Source: JAJXWB01 sp037044955 (lineage in GTDB: Bacteria; Pseudomonadota; Alphaproteobacteria; Rhizobiales; Beijerinckiaceae). Taken from it: 64,000 nucleotides of DNA. Shown one piece after another: positions 46,066 to 55,172 of the stretch. A program made the position numbers and the translations under genes. The stretch lies in the NCBI GenBank assembly GCA_037044955.1, contig JBAOHX010000002.1:434001-498000 (forward strand), in the 5' to 3' direction. Under the pieces are notes generated by a model. The model made no database searches, was not told where the DNA came from, and saw only the letters and a program-made list of their open reading frames with translations. How positions within the stretch are numbered: position 1 is the first letter of the stretch; each line of letters opens with the position of its first letter.

Positions 46066-46302
46066 ATGAAGAAACTTGCAAGATTGATGCTCTTGGGCTC
46101 GTTCGTGGCTGGCGGCGCGCTCGTCGCCTCCGTCGCCTTCGAGTCTTCTGCGGAAGCCGCGGCCTGCGTGCGCGGCGTTCGCGGCGCCGCCTGCGCGGGC
46201 CCCCGCGGCGCGGTGGCCGTGCGCCGGCCGCCGGTCGTGCGCGTTGCGCCGGTCGTGCGTCGCCCGGTTTACGCGCCGCGTCGCCGCGTAATCGTGCGCT
46301 GA
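46066..46302 (+). CDS. Small exported Arg/Val/Pro-rich protein
   Basis: 78 residues. A signal peptide (ARLMLLGSFVAGGALVAS, cleavage near AEAA) is followed by a short basic tail with repeated RRP/VVR units (RRPPVVRVAPVVRRPVYAP). GAGGAGGTCCC makes ATG 46066 the clear start. Similar tiny Arg-rich exported proteins are common in Hyphomicrobiales and have no known function. Confidence 0.65.
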   Translation: MKKLARLMLLGSFVAGGALVASVAFESSAEAAACVRGVRGAACAGPRGAVAVRRPPVVRVAPVVRRPVYAPRRRVIVR

Positions 46303-46315
46303 GCCGCAGTCTGGC

Positions 46316-46777
46316 GTGCTCGACATAGTCGCGATGGCGGGGACGCTTGCGGCCAATGCGTCCCCGGAAGAACTGGGGCGCGTGATGGTGCGCGCGACTG
46401 CGCCCGTATTCCTGCTGAGCGCCGTCGCCGGCTTCATCAGCGTGCTGGCTGGGCGGCTCGCGCGTATTGTCGACCGCATCCGGGTCATCAATCGCATTCA
46501 CGAAAATGAGCACGACCGTCTGTTTCTGAAGGCTGACCTGCCGCGCCTGCGGCGCCGCGCCGACTTCGTGCGTTGGGCGATCACGCTGGCGCTCCTGTCG
46601 GGCATCGGCACGACTCTCATCGTGATCTTCATGTTTGGCGGCGCGTTTCTGGCGATCACGCACGAATGGGGCGCGGCGTTGCTGTTCATCGGCGCGCAGG
46701 CGCTTTTTGCGGCGTCCCTCGTCTGTTTCGCGCTGGAGCTGCGGATCGGCCTGTCGGATTTCGACAACTATGAATGA
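46316..46777 (+). CDS. DUF2721 membrane protein
   Basis: 153 residues with three membrane helices (APVFLLSAVAGFISVLAG; WAITLALLSGIGTTLIVIF; GAALLFIGAQALFAASLVCF) and the conserved cytosolic segment RLARIVDRIRVIN in the first loop, which is typical of DUF2721. Start is taken as GTG 46316; ATG 46334 is an alternative, and neither has a strong ribosome site. Function unknown. Confidence 0.75.
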   Translation: MLDIVAMAGTLAANASPEELGRVMVRATAPVFLLSAVAGFISVLAGRLARIVDRIRVINRIHENEHDRLFLKADLPRLRRRADFVRWAITLALLSGIGTTLIVIFMFGGAFLAITHEWGAALLFIGAQALFAASLVCFALELRIGLSDFDNYE

Positions 46778-46857
46778 ACGAATGGGTAGAGATGGCTCAA
46801 ATCAGGGCGTACGCTGTCGGGCTGCTCGCCAATGGGCGCCGGTCGGAGCATAGACCC

Positions 46858-47166
46858 ATGAAGTCTTTCATCCCCGTCCTCCTGATTGCGGCCTCCGTCG
46901 TCCCTGCGAGCGCGCAGGGCGTGCCAAAACTCGACTATCGCTCCACCTGCAAGGCGACGCCAGCGGTCGGGATGGACAGGGCCGCCACGGTCGCGGCGTG
47001 CCTCGCCGATGAAGAGAACGCGCGCAAGGCGCTGCCCCCTGTCTGGGCCAAATCGTCAAAGTCGTCGCGCGCCGCCTGCGTCGCGGAGACATCGCAGGGC
47101 GGATTGCCGAGCTATGTTGAATTACTGACGTGCCTGCAAAGCAATCTGGTAGAGAAGGCTAGGTAG
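46858..47166 (+). CDS. Small exported protein of unknown function
   Basis: 102 residues: signal peptide (MKSFIPVLLIAASVVPASAQ) and a mature part of about 82 residues with four Cys (TCKATP, AACLADE, AACVAET, LTCLQSN), so two disulfides are possible. GGAG is present upstream of ATG 46858. It is followed three bases later by the DUF900 lipoprotein gene. I do not recognise the family with certainty. Confidence 0.6.
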   Translation: MKSFIPVLLIAASVVPASAQGVPKLDYRSTCKATPAVGMDRAATVAACLADEENARKALPPVWAKSSKSSRAACVAETSQGGLPSYVELLTCLQSNLVEKAR

Positions 47167-47169
47167 CGC

Positions 47170-48366
47170 GTGAGCTTGCGATCCGACCAGGAGAACGATC
47201 AGGCGACCGCGCGGCGGCCGGCCCGGTCCACGCGGCTGCTGGCGGCAGCCGTGCTCCCCCTGCTTTTCGCGCTCGGCGCGTGCGGATCCAGGCCGGAAAC
47301 CGGCGCCCTCGATGTCGCCGTGTCCGACGCCGTGGGCGCGGTCGAACATCCCATCCTCGTCGCCACGACCCGCGCCCGCGACGCCCGCCCCGGAACCTAT
47401 TTCGGCGGCGAACGCTCGCCCGGCCTCGATTTCGCGGCGTTCACGATCAGCGTGCCGCCGCGCCACGCCAGCGGCGAGATCGAATGGCCGACGCAGGAGC
47501 CGGGCGACCCGAAAACCGAATTCGTCGTGCGCGACGCCGGATACCTTCCTCGAGAGGCGGAATTCATATCCGAACTGAACAAGCGCCTCGCGCAGAAGCC
47601 CAAGGGCCAGCGCAAGGCCCTGCTGTTCGTCCACGGCTACAACACGATGTTCGCGGAAGGACTGTTCCGGTTCGCCCAGATCGTGCACGACGCGCGTTCG
47701 TCGGCCGTTCCGGTTCATTTCTCCTGGGCATCGCACGGCAAGCTGTCGGACTATGTCTACGACACGAACAGCGCGACAGCAGCGCGCGACCGGCTCGAGC
47801 ATGTCCTGCGCCTGATGGCCGCCAGCAATGCCGACCAGATCAATATCCTGGCGCATTCCATGGGCAATTGGGTGACGGTGGAGGCGATCCGCAACATCCG
47901 CATCAAGGGCGACGCGCCCGGAAAAGGCAAACTCGGCACGATCATTCTTGCGGCGCCCGATATCGACATCGATGTCTTCAAGTCGCAGATGCGCCGGATC
48001 GGCAAGCCTGCGAAACCCTATCTCGTCGTCGTTTCAGCCGACGACCGCGCGCTCGCCGCCTCGCGATTTCTCGCCGGCGGAAAGGCCAGGCTCGGCGACG
48101 ATCTGAATGCGGCAGAGCTGACGGCGCTCGGCGCGGTCGTCGTCGATCTGACGGCGCTCCACGGCGATGATGCGACCAATCACGACAAGTTCGCGCAGAT
48201 CGCGGATGTCGCTCCCGAACTCGCGACCGTCCTTGGAAAGGGAATCGGACGCAGCGGCGGCGCGGTGGCCGACGCCGCCGAGAAGATTTCTGGCGAGGCG
48301 CCGAGCGTTCTGGCCTTGCCTGCGGCGATCGTTGGAGCTCCGATCCGAATTCTCGCCGGCAGATAG
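47170..48366 (+). CDS. Lipoprotein alpha/beta hydrolase, DUF900 family
   Basis: 398 residues. A lipobox (LFALGAC, Cys38) after a long N-terminal region suggests a lipoprotein. The hydrolase core has the oxyanion strand KALLFVHGYNTMFAEG, the nucleophile elbow in INILAHSMGNWVTVEA (AHSMG) and a late His in NHDKFAQI. This is the layout of DUF900 serine hydrolases; substrates are unknown. Start GTG 47170 has AGGTAG before it. Confidence 0.8.
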   Translation: MSLRSDQENDQATARRPARSTRLLAAAVLPLLFALGACGSRPETGALDVAVSDAVGAVEHPILVATTRARDARPGTYFGGERSPGLDFAAFTISVPPRHASGEIEWPTQEPGDPKTEFVVRDAGYLPREAEFISELNKRLAQKPKGQRKALLFVHGYNTMFAEGLFRFAQIVHDARSSAVPVHFSWASHGKLSDYVYDTNSATAARDRLEHVLRLMAASNADQINILAHSMGNWVTVEAIRNIRIKGDAPGKGKLGTIILAAPDIDIDVFKSQMRRIGKPAKPYLVVVSADDRALAASRFLAGGKARLGDDLNAAELTALGAVVVDLTALHGDDATNHDKFAQIADVAPELATVLGKGIGRSGGAVADAAEKISGEAPSVLALPAAIVGAPIRILAGR

Positions 48367-48429
48367 GGGCGCACGCGCGATGACGTCCCGTTGTCGCGCG
48401 CCGACGGGTTTGGGCGGGGGAGGAGACCG

Positions 48430-49752
48430 ATGGGCTTTGTCGGTTTGAAGCTGCCACGCTTTCTCACCTACGTGCTGGCGGCATTTCTGCTCGTCCTGGG
48501 CGGCGGACTGGCCGTCGACTATTTCGGCAAGCCGCATGCAACGTTGCGCATCACGACCGGGATCGAGGGCGGGATAGCCCAGCGTTTCATTTCGGCCTTC
48601 GTCACGGCGACGCATGCAGCCCATCCCCGGATCGATTTTCGCATGGTCGAGACCCCGGATTTGCTGGCGAGTTCGAAGGCGCTGGAAGACGGGCGCGTCG
48701 ACATCGCCCTGGTGCGCACCGACGTCGCGCCGCCGCGAAACGGCCAGACGCTCGTCATTCTGCGGCGGGATGTCGTCGCGATCGTCCTGCCGCCCGACAC
48801 TTCGATCGACGGGGTCGGAAAACTTTCGGGCAAGACGATCGCCATCCCCGCAGGCCCGTTGCAGGAGCACAATTCGCGCCTGTTCGACCTGATCCTGAAC
48901 TATTTCAACGTCGATCCCGGCGCCGTGAAGCGGCTGTACCTGCCGATCGCCGAGATCGGGCAGGCGCTTCATCGTCGGGAGGCTGCTGCTGCGGTGGCGG
49001 TCGGCCCGATGGGTCCGGGCGACGTGGTCGACGTCGTCGCGTCAATCGCCCGGGCGACGCGCGGCACGCCGACAATCCTCAGCCTCGATGACAATGACGC
49101 GATCAGCGCGCGCTTTCCCAGCCTGGATTCGGTCGATATTCCGGCGGGCGCATTCCGCGCGCGACCGGCGACGCCGGACGACGACATCACCGGCGTAGCG
49201 GTCACCTATCGTTTCGTGGTTCCGGTGACGATGCTGGACGTCGTCGCCGGCGCGCTCGGCCGCTCGATCCTGAATACCAAGACGCGATTGATGCAGCTTA
49301 CGCCGCTCGCCAGCCAGATCGAAGCGCCTGATACCTCGAACCTGAAGCCGATCCTTCCCATACATCCGGGCTTCGCCAACTATCTCAACAATGGCGATCA
49401 AAGTTTCTTCGACGAGATCCAAAGCTATGTCTATCTCGTTGGAGTTCCGCTGAGCCTGCTGGGATCATTCGGCGCGCTGCTGGCGGGGTGGCTCGGCCGG
49501 AGGGGAAACAGGGAGCGGCAGGAAAAGCTGCTCAGGCTCCTGATCATAGCCGACGAGGCCGCGACCGCGGACAAGGACGCGCTACGAAAACTGAACGACG
49601 AGTATCATGCGATTGTCGCGGCCTGCGTCAACGAATTGCTGGACGGTTCGCTCAGCGCGGAACAGGGCTCCGTGTCGCTGGCCATCGATCATGCGCGTCG
49701 GGCGTTGGACCGACGGAGTCCGACGCCTGCCGGCGATGCGACGCCCATCTGA
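48430..49752 (+). CDS. TAXI-family solute-binding protein with C-terminal membrane anchor
   Basis: 440 residues. An N-terminal hydrophobic segment (YVLAAFLLVLGGGLAVDYF) is followed by a TAXI-type binding domain (TLRITTGIEGGIAQRFISA; ALEDGRVDIALVRTDVA; SGKTIAIPAGPLQEHNSRLF), then a second membrane helix near residue 340 (YLVGVPLSLLGSFGALLAGWL) and a cytosolic helical tail. No TRAP permease gene is nearby, and the anchor suggests a sensor or signalling role rather than classical uptake (inference). GGGGGAGGAG selects ATG 48430. Confidence 0.78.
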   Translation: MGFVGLKLPRFLTYVLAAFLLVLGGGLAVDYFGKPHATLRITTGIEGGIAQRFISAFVTATHAAHPRIDFRMVETPDLLASSKALEDGRVDIALVRTDVAPPRNGQTLVILRRDVVAIVLPPDTSIDGVGKLSGKTIAIPAGPLQEHNSRLFDLILNYFNVDPGAVKRLYLPIAEIGQALHRREAAAAVAVGPMGPGDVVDVVASIARATRGTPTILSLDDNDAISARFPSLDSVDIPAGAFRARPATPDDDITGVAVTYRFVVPVTMLDVVAGALGRSILNTKTRLMQLTPLASQIEAPDTSNLKPILPIHPGFANYLNNGDQSFFDEIQSYVYLVGVPLSLLGSFGALLAGWLGRRGNRERQEKLLRLLIIADEAATADKDALRKLNDEYHAIVAACVNELLDGSLSAEQGSVSLAIDHARRALDRRSPTPAGDATPI

Positions 49753-49892
49753 CGTCGGTCGCCGTCGGGATTGCGGGCGCATTCCGGTCGCAGGGTCAGG
49801 CTGCTTTTGCGCGATGTGCTAACCTCCATATCGTTCCGGCCTGTCGTGCGGCGACGATCGCCGACCGGCCGATGACAGTTTCGGGTGCGCCG

Positions 49893-50840
49893 ATGATCCG
49901 CGTCTTGCTCAACGTCCTTCTTCTTTTCGCGCCGCTGGTCGCCAGCGCGCAGCAGGTCCGTTATTTCGATACGCCGCGCGGCGACCATCCGCACGATGTC
50001 GCCGCGGCGAAAGACGGCGGCGTCTGGTATACGGGCCAGCATTCCGGCGTTCTCGGCCGGCTGGACCCAGCGACCGGCAAGATCGGGCGCATCGCTTTGG
50101 GCGAAGGCTCCGCGCCGCATGGCGTCATCGTCGGCCCCGATGGCGCGCCATGGATCACCGACGGCGGCCTCAACGCCATCGTCCGCGTCGATCCGGCGAC
50201 CCGGGCCGTGAAAGCCTGGCCGCTGCCGAAGGAAAGGGCCCACGCCAATCTCAATACGGCGGTCTTCGACGCCAAGCGGCGGATTTGGTTCACGGGCCAG
50301 AGCGGCGTCTATGGCCGTCTCGACCCAGCGACCGGCGCGATGCAGGTGTGGGACGCGCCCAAGGGCGTCGGTCCCTATGGAATTGCCGCCACACCCTCGG
50401 GGCACATCTGGTTCGTATCGCTGGCCGGCAGCTATCTTGCGAAAATCGACGTCGAGACCGGCGAGGCTGTCGTCGTCGAGCCGCCGACGAAAGGGCAGGG
50501 CGCCCGGCGCGTATGGGCGGACGACAAGGGTCGCCTGTGGATCAGCGAATGGAACTCCGGCAATGTCTCGGTCTACGACCCGGCGGCCCGAAGCTGGCGC
50601 GCATGGAAGCTGCCGGGCGACAACCCGGCCTGCTATGCGGTCTATGTGGACGAACGCGGCAAGGTGTGGCTGACCGACTTCACGCGCAACGCCATTCTGC
50701 GCTTCGATCCGTCCACCGAGACATTCCAGTCCTTTCCCAGCGATCGTCCGCGCGCGATGGTGCGCCAGCTCCACGGTCGCGACGGCGAGGTGTGGGGCGC
50801 GGAGTCCGGGACCGACAGGCTCGTCATGGTCAGGCCCTGA
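49893..50840 (+). CDS. Exported beta-propeller protein, virginiamycin B lyase (Vgb)-like
   Basis: 315 residues from ATG 49893 (ATG 49872 is a weaker alternative). Signal peptide (MIRVLLNVLLLFAPLVASAQ), then at least six propeller units with the pattern G-x-x-W-x-T/S-G-x-x-G-R-L/I-D-P-x-T (GGVWYTGQHSGVLGRLDP; HIWFVSLAGSYLAKIDVE; RLWISEWNSGNVSVYDP). Vgb is a streptogramin lyase, but most genomic relatives are not resistance enzymes; the signal peptide and the adjacent cytochrome c and flavocytochrome genes point to a periplasmic redox-linked role. Confidence 0.72.
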   Translation: MIRVLLNVLLLFAPLVASAQQVRYFDTPRGDHPHDVAAAKDGGVWYTGQHSGVLGRLDPATGKIGRIALGEGSAPHGVIVGPDGAPWITDGGLNAIVRVDPATRAVKAWPLPKERAHANLNTAVFDAKRRIWFTGQSGVYGRLDPATGAMQVWDAPKGVGPYGIAATPSGHIWFVSLAGSYLAKIDVETGEAVVVEPPTKGQGARRVWADDKGRLWISEWNSGNVSVYDPAARSWRAWKLPGDNPACYAVYVDERGKVWLTDFTRNAILRFDPSTETFQSFPSDRPRAMVRQLHGRDGEVWGAESGTDRLVMVRP

Positions 50841-50882
50841 GCGGGAAGGGCGATTGCACGCCGCTATGCGGGCGGGGAAGGG

Positions 50883-51482
50883 ATGAGAGACTTGATGTGT
50901 ACGAAAGCGGCGTGGCGCGTCGCGATTCTGGCGACGATGCTCGGGGCTTGCGCTCCGGCGACCGCGGGGCCGAACGCCGAAGCGATGGCGGCGACCTGCG
51001 CCGCGTGCCACGGACCTGCCGGATCGAGCCTCGGCCCGGCCATACCGACAATCGCCTCTCTTTCGACCGACTATTTCGTCATGTCGATGAAGGATTATCG
51101 CGACGGCAAGCGTCCGGCGACCGTCATGGATCGCATCGCCAGGGGCTACAGCGACGAAGACATCGCGGGGATGGCGAAATATTTCCAGAAACAGAAATTC
51201 GCGCGCCGGCCGCAGAAGACGGACCCGGAGAGAGTGAAGTCCGGCAGGGCGCTTGCGAAGAAATATTGCGAATCCTGCCACCAGGATGAGGGCCGCGCGT
51301 CGGAAGGCGTCGGGATGCTGGCCGGGCAATGGCTGCAATACATGGAGTTTTCGATGCAGGACTTCCGCTCGGGCAAGCGCCAGACGGAACGGGCGCAGAA
51401 GGACAAGTTCGAAGAAGTCGTCCGCGACAAGGGCGAAGGCGCCCTCATCGACATTCTGCACTATTACGCCAGTGTGCAGTGA
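50883..51482 (+). CDS. fccA: Diheme cytochrome c, flavocytochrome c sulfide dehydrogenase subunit
   Basis: 199 residues with a signal peptide (cleavage near ATAG) and two haem c sites, CAACH (39-43) and CESCH (129-133), each at the start of a c4-like domain with a later Met (DYFVMSMKDYRDG; QYMEFSMQDFRSGKRQ). This is the usual form of FccA/SoxE. GGGGAAGGG precedes ATG 50883. The flavoprotein subunit follows 13 bases later. The complex oxidises sulfide in the periplasm and passes electrons to cytochrome c. Confidence 0.83.
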   Translation: MRDLMCTKAAWRVAILATMLGACAPATAGPNAEAMAATCAACHGPAGSSLGPAIPTIASLSTDYFVMSMKDYRDGKRPATVMDRIARGYSDEDIAGMAKYFQKQKFARRPQKTDPERVKSGRALAKKYCESCHQDEGRASEGVGMLAGQWLQYMEFSMQDFRSGKRQTERAQKDKFEEVVRDKGEGALIDILHYYASVQ

Positions 51483-51495
51483 GCGGAAGGCGAAC

Positions 51496-52797
51496 ATGAG
51501 CCATTATTCCATCGACCGTCGCGGTTTCCTGCGGATCGGCGGCGCGGCTCTGACCGTCGGCGGGGCGATCGCCGCGCCGCACGTCGCGCGCGCGGCGGGC
51601 CAGAAAGTCGTCGTTGTCGGCGGCGGACCGGCTGGCGCGACGGCGGCGAAATATCTGAAGCTCGGCGATCCCTCGCTGGAGGTGACGCTGATCGAAGCCG
51701 ATCCCGGCTATTACACCTGCTTCATGAGCAACGAGGCCCTTGCCGGCGACCGCAGCGTCGGGTCGCTCGAGGTCGGCTTCGGCGGGCTCGGCAAGCACGG
51801 CGTCAAGGTCGTGCACGATCTCGTGACCGGCATCGATGCTGCGGCGAAATCCGTCTCCACCAAAGGCGGAGAAAAATTCGCCTACGACCGCTGCGTGGTC
51901 GCGCCGGGCATAGACTTCAATTTCGACGGCGTGCCGGGCTACAGCGAGGCGCACATCGAAAAGGCGCCGCACGCCTGGAAGGCCGGGCCGCAGACAATTC
52001 TGCTGCGCAAGCAGATCGAAGCCATGCCGGATGGCGGCAATTTCGTCATGGTGGCGCCGCCAAATCCCTATCGCTGTCCGCCTGCTCCCTATGAGAGGGC
52101 GAGCCTGATTGCGCAATATTTCAAGAAACACAAGCCGAAGTCGAAGGTCATCATTCTCGACCCGAAGGACGGCTTTTCGAAGCAGGACCTTTTCCAGCAG
52201 GCCTGGACGAAGTTCTACGGCTTCGGCACGCCCGACAGCATGATCCAGTGGATCAGCGGCGGAAAGGGCGGCAAGGCGCAGAAGATCGACATGACGGCGA
52301 TGACGGTCGAGACCGAGTTCGACACGTTCAAGGCCGACGTGCTCAACGTCATTCCGCCGCAGAAGGCCGGCAGGATCGCGTTCGACGCGGGTCTGGTCGA
52401 AGGCGCGTGGGCGTCGGTGAGCAAGGATACGATGGAGTCGAAGAAGGCGCCGGGCATCCATGTGCTGGGCGACGCCTGCGACGCGGCGACCATGCCGAAA
52501 TCCGGCTATTCCGCGAATTCGCAGGCCAAGGTCGCCGCCGCGGCGATCATCGCCATGCTGAAGGGGCAGCCCGCGCCGGAGCCTGCCTATATCAATGCGT
52601 GCTATTCGATCGCCGGTCCCGACCACGCCTTCTCGGTGGCGGGCGTCTACACCTACGACAGGGAAAAGAACGCGATTGCGGAAGTGCAGGGCGCTGGCGG
52701 CCTGTCGAGGATGGACGCTTCCGATGCGGACCGGAAGCGCGAGCTTCTTTACGCGCATAGCTGGTTCGACAATATCCGCGCCGATTGTTGGGGCTGA
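51496..52797 (+). CDS. fccB: Sulfide dehydrogenase flavoprotein subunit (FccB/SoxF)
   Basis: 433 residues with a twin-arginine signal (DRRGFLRIGGAALTVGG), matching export of a folded FAD protein. The Rossmann motif is VVVVGGGPAGATAAKYL. Cys75 in GYYTCFMSN matches the residue that carries covalent FAD in FccB; the redox pair corresponds to Cys in YRCPPAPYER and in INACYSI. The C-terminal FCSD segment (YSIAGPDHAFSVAGVY) completes the family features. It is paired with the cytochrome gene upstream. Confidence 0.85.
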   Translation: MSHYSIDRRGFLRIGGAALTVGGAIAAPHVARAAGQKVVVVGGGPAGATAAKYLKLGDPSLEVTLIEADPGYYTCFMSNEALAGDRSVGSLEVGFGGLGKHGVKVVHDLVTGIDAAAKSVSTKGGEKFAYDRCVVAPGIDFNFDGVPGYSEAHIEKAPHAWKAGPQTILLRKQIEAMPDGGNFVMVAPPNPYRCPPAPYERASLIAQYFKKHKPKSKVIILDPKDGFSKQDLFQQAWTKFYGFGTPDSMIQWISGGKGGKAQKIDMTAMTVETEFDTFKADVLNVIPPQKAGRIAFDAGLVEGAWASVSKDTMESKKAPGIHVLGDACDAATMPKSGYSANSQAKVAAAAIIAMLKGQPAPEPAYINACYSIAGPDHAFSVAGVYTYDREKNAIAEVQGAGGLSRMDASDADRKRELLYAHSWFDNIRADCWG

Positions 52798-52903
52798 TCG
52801 AGCAAAAAGCCCAGCGCCGTGTTCTTGCGCGACGACGGCGAGGCCCTCCCGAAAACCGAAGTCTGAGCGCGGAACGAAATGACGGGTTCGGGCATTCCAT
52901 CGA

Positions 52904-53215
52904 ATGGGCGGCGTATCGCCGGCCGTGCGAGGAGCGTTGGCAAGGATTGATGGATATCTCGGGCTCGCAGCCTCGCTGTTTTCGATGGCGAGTTTCGTGC
53001 CGCAGGTCCTGAAGGTGTGGCGCGACGAAGACAATCGCGGCGTGTCGCGCCGCATGTACGTTCTGACGGCTCTGGGGTTTGCCTTGTGGATTGGTTACGG
53101 GATCGCCCGGGGCGACGCCCCGATCGTCCTGACCAATTCCGTGTGCTTCGTGTTGTCGGTCGCCGTTCTCGCGCGGCTCGTGTGGCTGGACACGGACCGC
53201 GCGAAGCCGCATTGA
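52904..53215 (+). CDS. SemiSWEET-type small sugar transporter
   Basis: 103 residues with three membrane helices (YLGLAASLFSMASFVPQVL; YVLTALGFALWIGYGIA; IVLTNSVCFVLSVAVLARL) and the PQ motif in FVPQVLKVWRDEDNRGVSRR, as in bacterial SemiSWEETs that work as dimers. Start ATG 52904 is likely, though in-frame GTG 52925 would give a more usual length. It ends before a strong two-way terminator. Transported solute unknown. Confidence 0.78.
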   Translation: MGGVSPAVRGALARIDGYLGLAASLFSMASFVPQVLKVWRDEDNRGVSRRMYVLTALGFALWIGYGIARGDAPIVLTNSVCFVLSVAVLARLVWLDTDRAKPH

Positions 53216-53234
53216 ATTTCGCACGAGGCGGAAG

Positions 53235-53263
53235 CCGAAGCGGCCTTCTCGAGGCCGCTTCGG
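53235..53263. terminator. Two-way intrinsic terminator between SemiSWEET and LivK-like genes
   Basis: Perfect 12-bp stem CCGAAGCGGCCT / AGGCCGCTTCGG with a 5-base loop, centred in the 55-base gap between convergent genes. The position serves both strands. Confidence 0.7.
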
Positions 53264-53270
53264 TCGATGT

Positions 53271-54422
53271 TCACTTCATCAGACGAAACTGTCCGCCCTG
53301 CACCTTGATGAGGAACGCGGAGCGCTCGTCGTAGCCGTTGTGGTTTGTCGGGCTCATCGTCGACAGCCCGTTGTTGAGATGGATCTCCTTGCCCTTCTCG
53401 ATCTCGTCGCGCAGCGCGCTGCGGAATTCCGGGGTGCCGGGCTTGGCGATCTTCTTGGCCGCGGGCACGGCGTTGGCGACGAGCTGGATCGAATCCCAGA
53501 GGTGGGCGCCGAACATGTTCGGCGACGCCCCGCCATTCGCTTCCTTGTAGGCGGCGACATATTTCTCCGTCGCCTTGCGGAACGGGCTGTCGGCCGGCAG
53601 ATCGCTGGCGACGGTGAAGGCCTCGCCCGTGAACATCGCGCCTTCGACGTCCTTGCCGCCGAGCTTGAGGAATTCCTCGGTCACGATGCCGTGCGTCTGA
53701 TAGACGGGGCCCGTGTAATTGCGCTCGCGCAGCGCCTTCTGCGGCAGCACGGCCGGCGTGCCCGCCGAGGCGATGAACACGGCGTCGGGCTTGGTCGCGA
53801 TGATCTTCAGGATCTGGCCGGCGACGCTCGCGTCGCTGCGCGCATAGACCTCGTGGGTGGTGAGCTCGATGCCCATCTGCGGCGCAATGCGCGACAATTC
53901 CTTGTAGTAGCCTTCGCCGTAGCCATCGGACACGCCGATGTAGCCGAGCTTCTTCACGCCCGACTTCTGGATGGCCTTCATGACGACGCCGGCCATCAGG
54001 TCGTCGTTCGGCACGACCTTGAAGACCCAGCGACGCTTGTCGTCCATCGGCAGCACCAGCGCGGCGGCGGCGGCCAGCGTCATCAACGGCGTCTTCTGTT
54101 CCGCCGCAATGTCGATCAGCGGCAGGGTAACCGGCGTCAGCGACGAGCCGACGACGACGTCGACCTTGTCCTCGCTGATGAGCTTGCGGACGTTCTGCAC
54201 GGCCTTGGTCGGTTCGGAGCCGTCGTCGAGGCCGATGTACGTGACCTTCTCGCCGTTGATTTCCTTGGGCAGCGCGGCAATCGACTTCAACTGCGGCTGC
54301 CCGAGCGCCGCGCCCGGCCCGCTCGCGGATACGGTGATGCCGATCTTGATCTCGGCGCTGGCTGGCAGCGCAAGCAATAGCGCGGCCAGCGCTGTCATTG
54401 TCGTCAACATAGTGCGTTTCAT
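53271..54422 (-). CDS. livK: Branched-chain amino acid-type ABC substrate-binding protein
   Basis: 383 residues, exported (MKRTMLTTMTALAALLLALPASAE). Family-6 periplasmic protein of the LivK type: IKIGITVSASGPGAALGQPQ, DDGSEPTKAVQNVRKLIS, VDVVVGSSLTPVTLP and GYIGVSDGYGEGYYKEL are the standard segments. GGAGG precedes ATG 54422. It is the last of four minus-strand genes (LivH, LivM-LivG, LivF, LivK). LivK-like proteins bind many ligands, including aromatic acids, amides and betaines; the facing demethylation operon suggests a methylated substrate (inference). Confidence 0.87.
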   Translation of the reverse strand: MKRTMLTTMTALAALLLALPASAEIKIGITVSASGPGAALGQPQLKSIAALPKEINGEKVTYIGLDDGSEPTKAVQNVRKLISEDKVDVVVGSSLTPVTLPLIDIAAEQKTPLMTLAAAAALVLPMDDKRRWVFKVVPNDDLMAGVVMKAIQKSGVKKLGYIGVSDGYGEGYYKELSRIAPQMGIELTTHEVYARSDASVAGQILKIIATKPDAVFIASAGTPAVLPQKALRERNYTGPVYQTHGIVTEEFLKLGGKDVEGAMFTGEAFTVASDLPADSPFRKATEKYVAAYKEANGGASPNMFGAHLWDSIQLVANAVPAAKKIAKPGTPEFRSALRDEIEKGKEIHLNNGLSTMSPTNHNGYDERSAFLIKVQGGQFRLMK

Positions 54423-54446
54423 TTTCGTCCTCCCTCTACTGCGACG

Positions 54447-55172
54447 TCAGTAGTCTCCTCCGCCAAGACCCAGATAGCTCTCGACGAGCCTCGGGTCTGC
54501 GGCGATTTGTTCGGCTGTTCCGGCGGCGCTGACCCGTCCGAGTTCCAGCACATAGGCATAGTCGGCGATGTCGAGCGCAGCGCGCGCATTCTGCTCGACC
54601 AGCAGGATGGAGACGCCCGAGCGCCTCAGATCCTGAATGATCTCGAAGACCTCCCTCACGATTCGCGGCGCCAGGCCGAGACTCGGCTCGTCCAGCATCA
54701 GCAGCCGCGGCCGCGCCATCAACGCGCGACCCATGGCGAGCATCTGCCGTTCGCCGCCGGACAAGGTCCCCGCCTCCTGCGCGCGCCGCTCGCGCAGTCG
54801 GGGAAAGCGCGCATAGACTTCCTCGAGCGTTTCGGCGCGTTCCGTCGCCGTCCGGCGAAAGCCGCCGAGAAGCAGGTTATCGGCGACCGACATGTTGGAA
54901 AAGAGTTCGCGTCGTTCAGGTACGAGACAGAGGCCGCGCGCGACGCGCGTCTCGAGCGGGATCGCGCCGATGTCCTCGCCGTCGAAGGCGAGCGCGCCGG
55001 TCGCCGGGCGAACGCCCATGATCGCATTGAGCAGGGTCGTCTTGCCGGCGCCGTTGGCGCCGATCACGGTCACGATGGCGCCGCGCCGCGCTTCGATCGA
55101 GACGCCGCTGACCGCCTCGACGCTGCCATAGGCGACGTGAATGTCCCTGATATCGAGAAGGAGCGCGCTCAA
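54447..55172 (-). CDS. livF: LivF-type ABC transporter ATP-binding protein
   Basis: 241 residues with Walker A GANGAGKTTLLNAI, signature LSGGERQMLAMGRAL, and Walker B LLMLDEPSLGLAP. No ATG or GTG fits; TTG 55172 (reading LSALLLDIRDIHVAYG) overlaps the stop of the upstream gene as TTGA, which sets the start. Forms the ATPase pair with the LivG half of the fusion protein. Confidence 0.86.
   Translation of the reverse strand: MSALLLDIRDIHVAYGSVEAVSGVSIEARRGAIVTVIGANGAGKTTLLNAIMGVRPATGALAFDGEDIGAIPLETRVARGLCLVPERRELFSNMSVADNLLLGGFRRTATERAETLEEVYARFPRLRERRAQEAGTLSGGERQMLAMGRALMARPRLLMLDEPSLGLAPRIVREVFEIIQDLRRSGVSILLVEQNARAALDIADYAYVLELGRVSAAGTAEQIAADPRLVESYLGLGGGDY

Noticed and set aside
49893..50840. 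Streptogramin (virginiamycin B) resistance gene
   Set aside because: Exported beta-propellers of this type are widespread in environmental bacteria; the signal peptide and fcc context do not fit a cytosolic resistance lyase.
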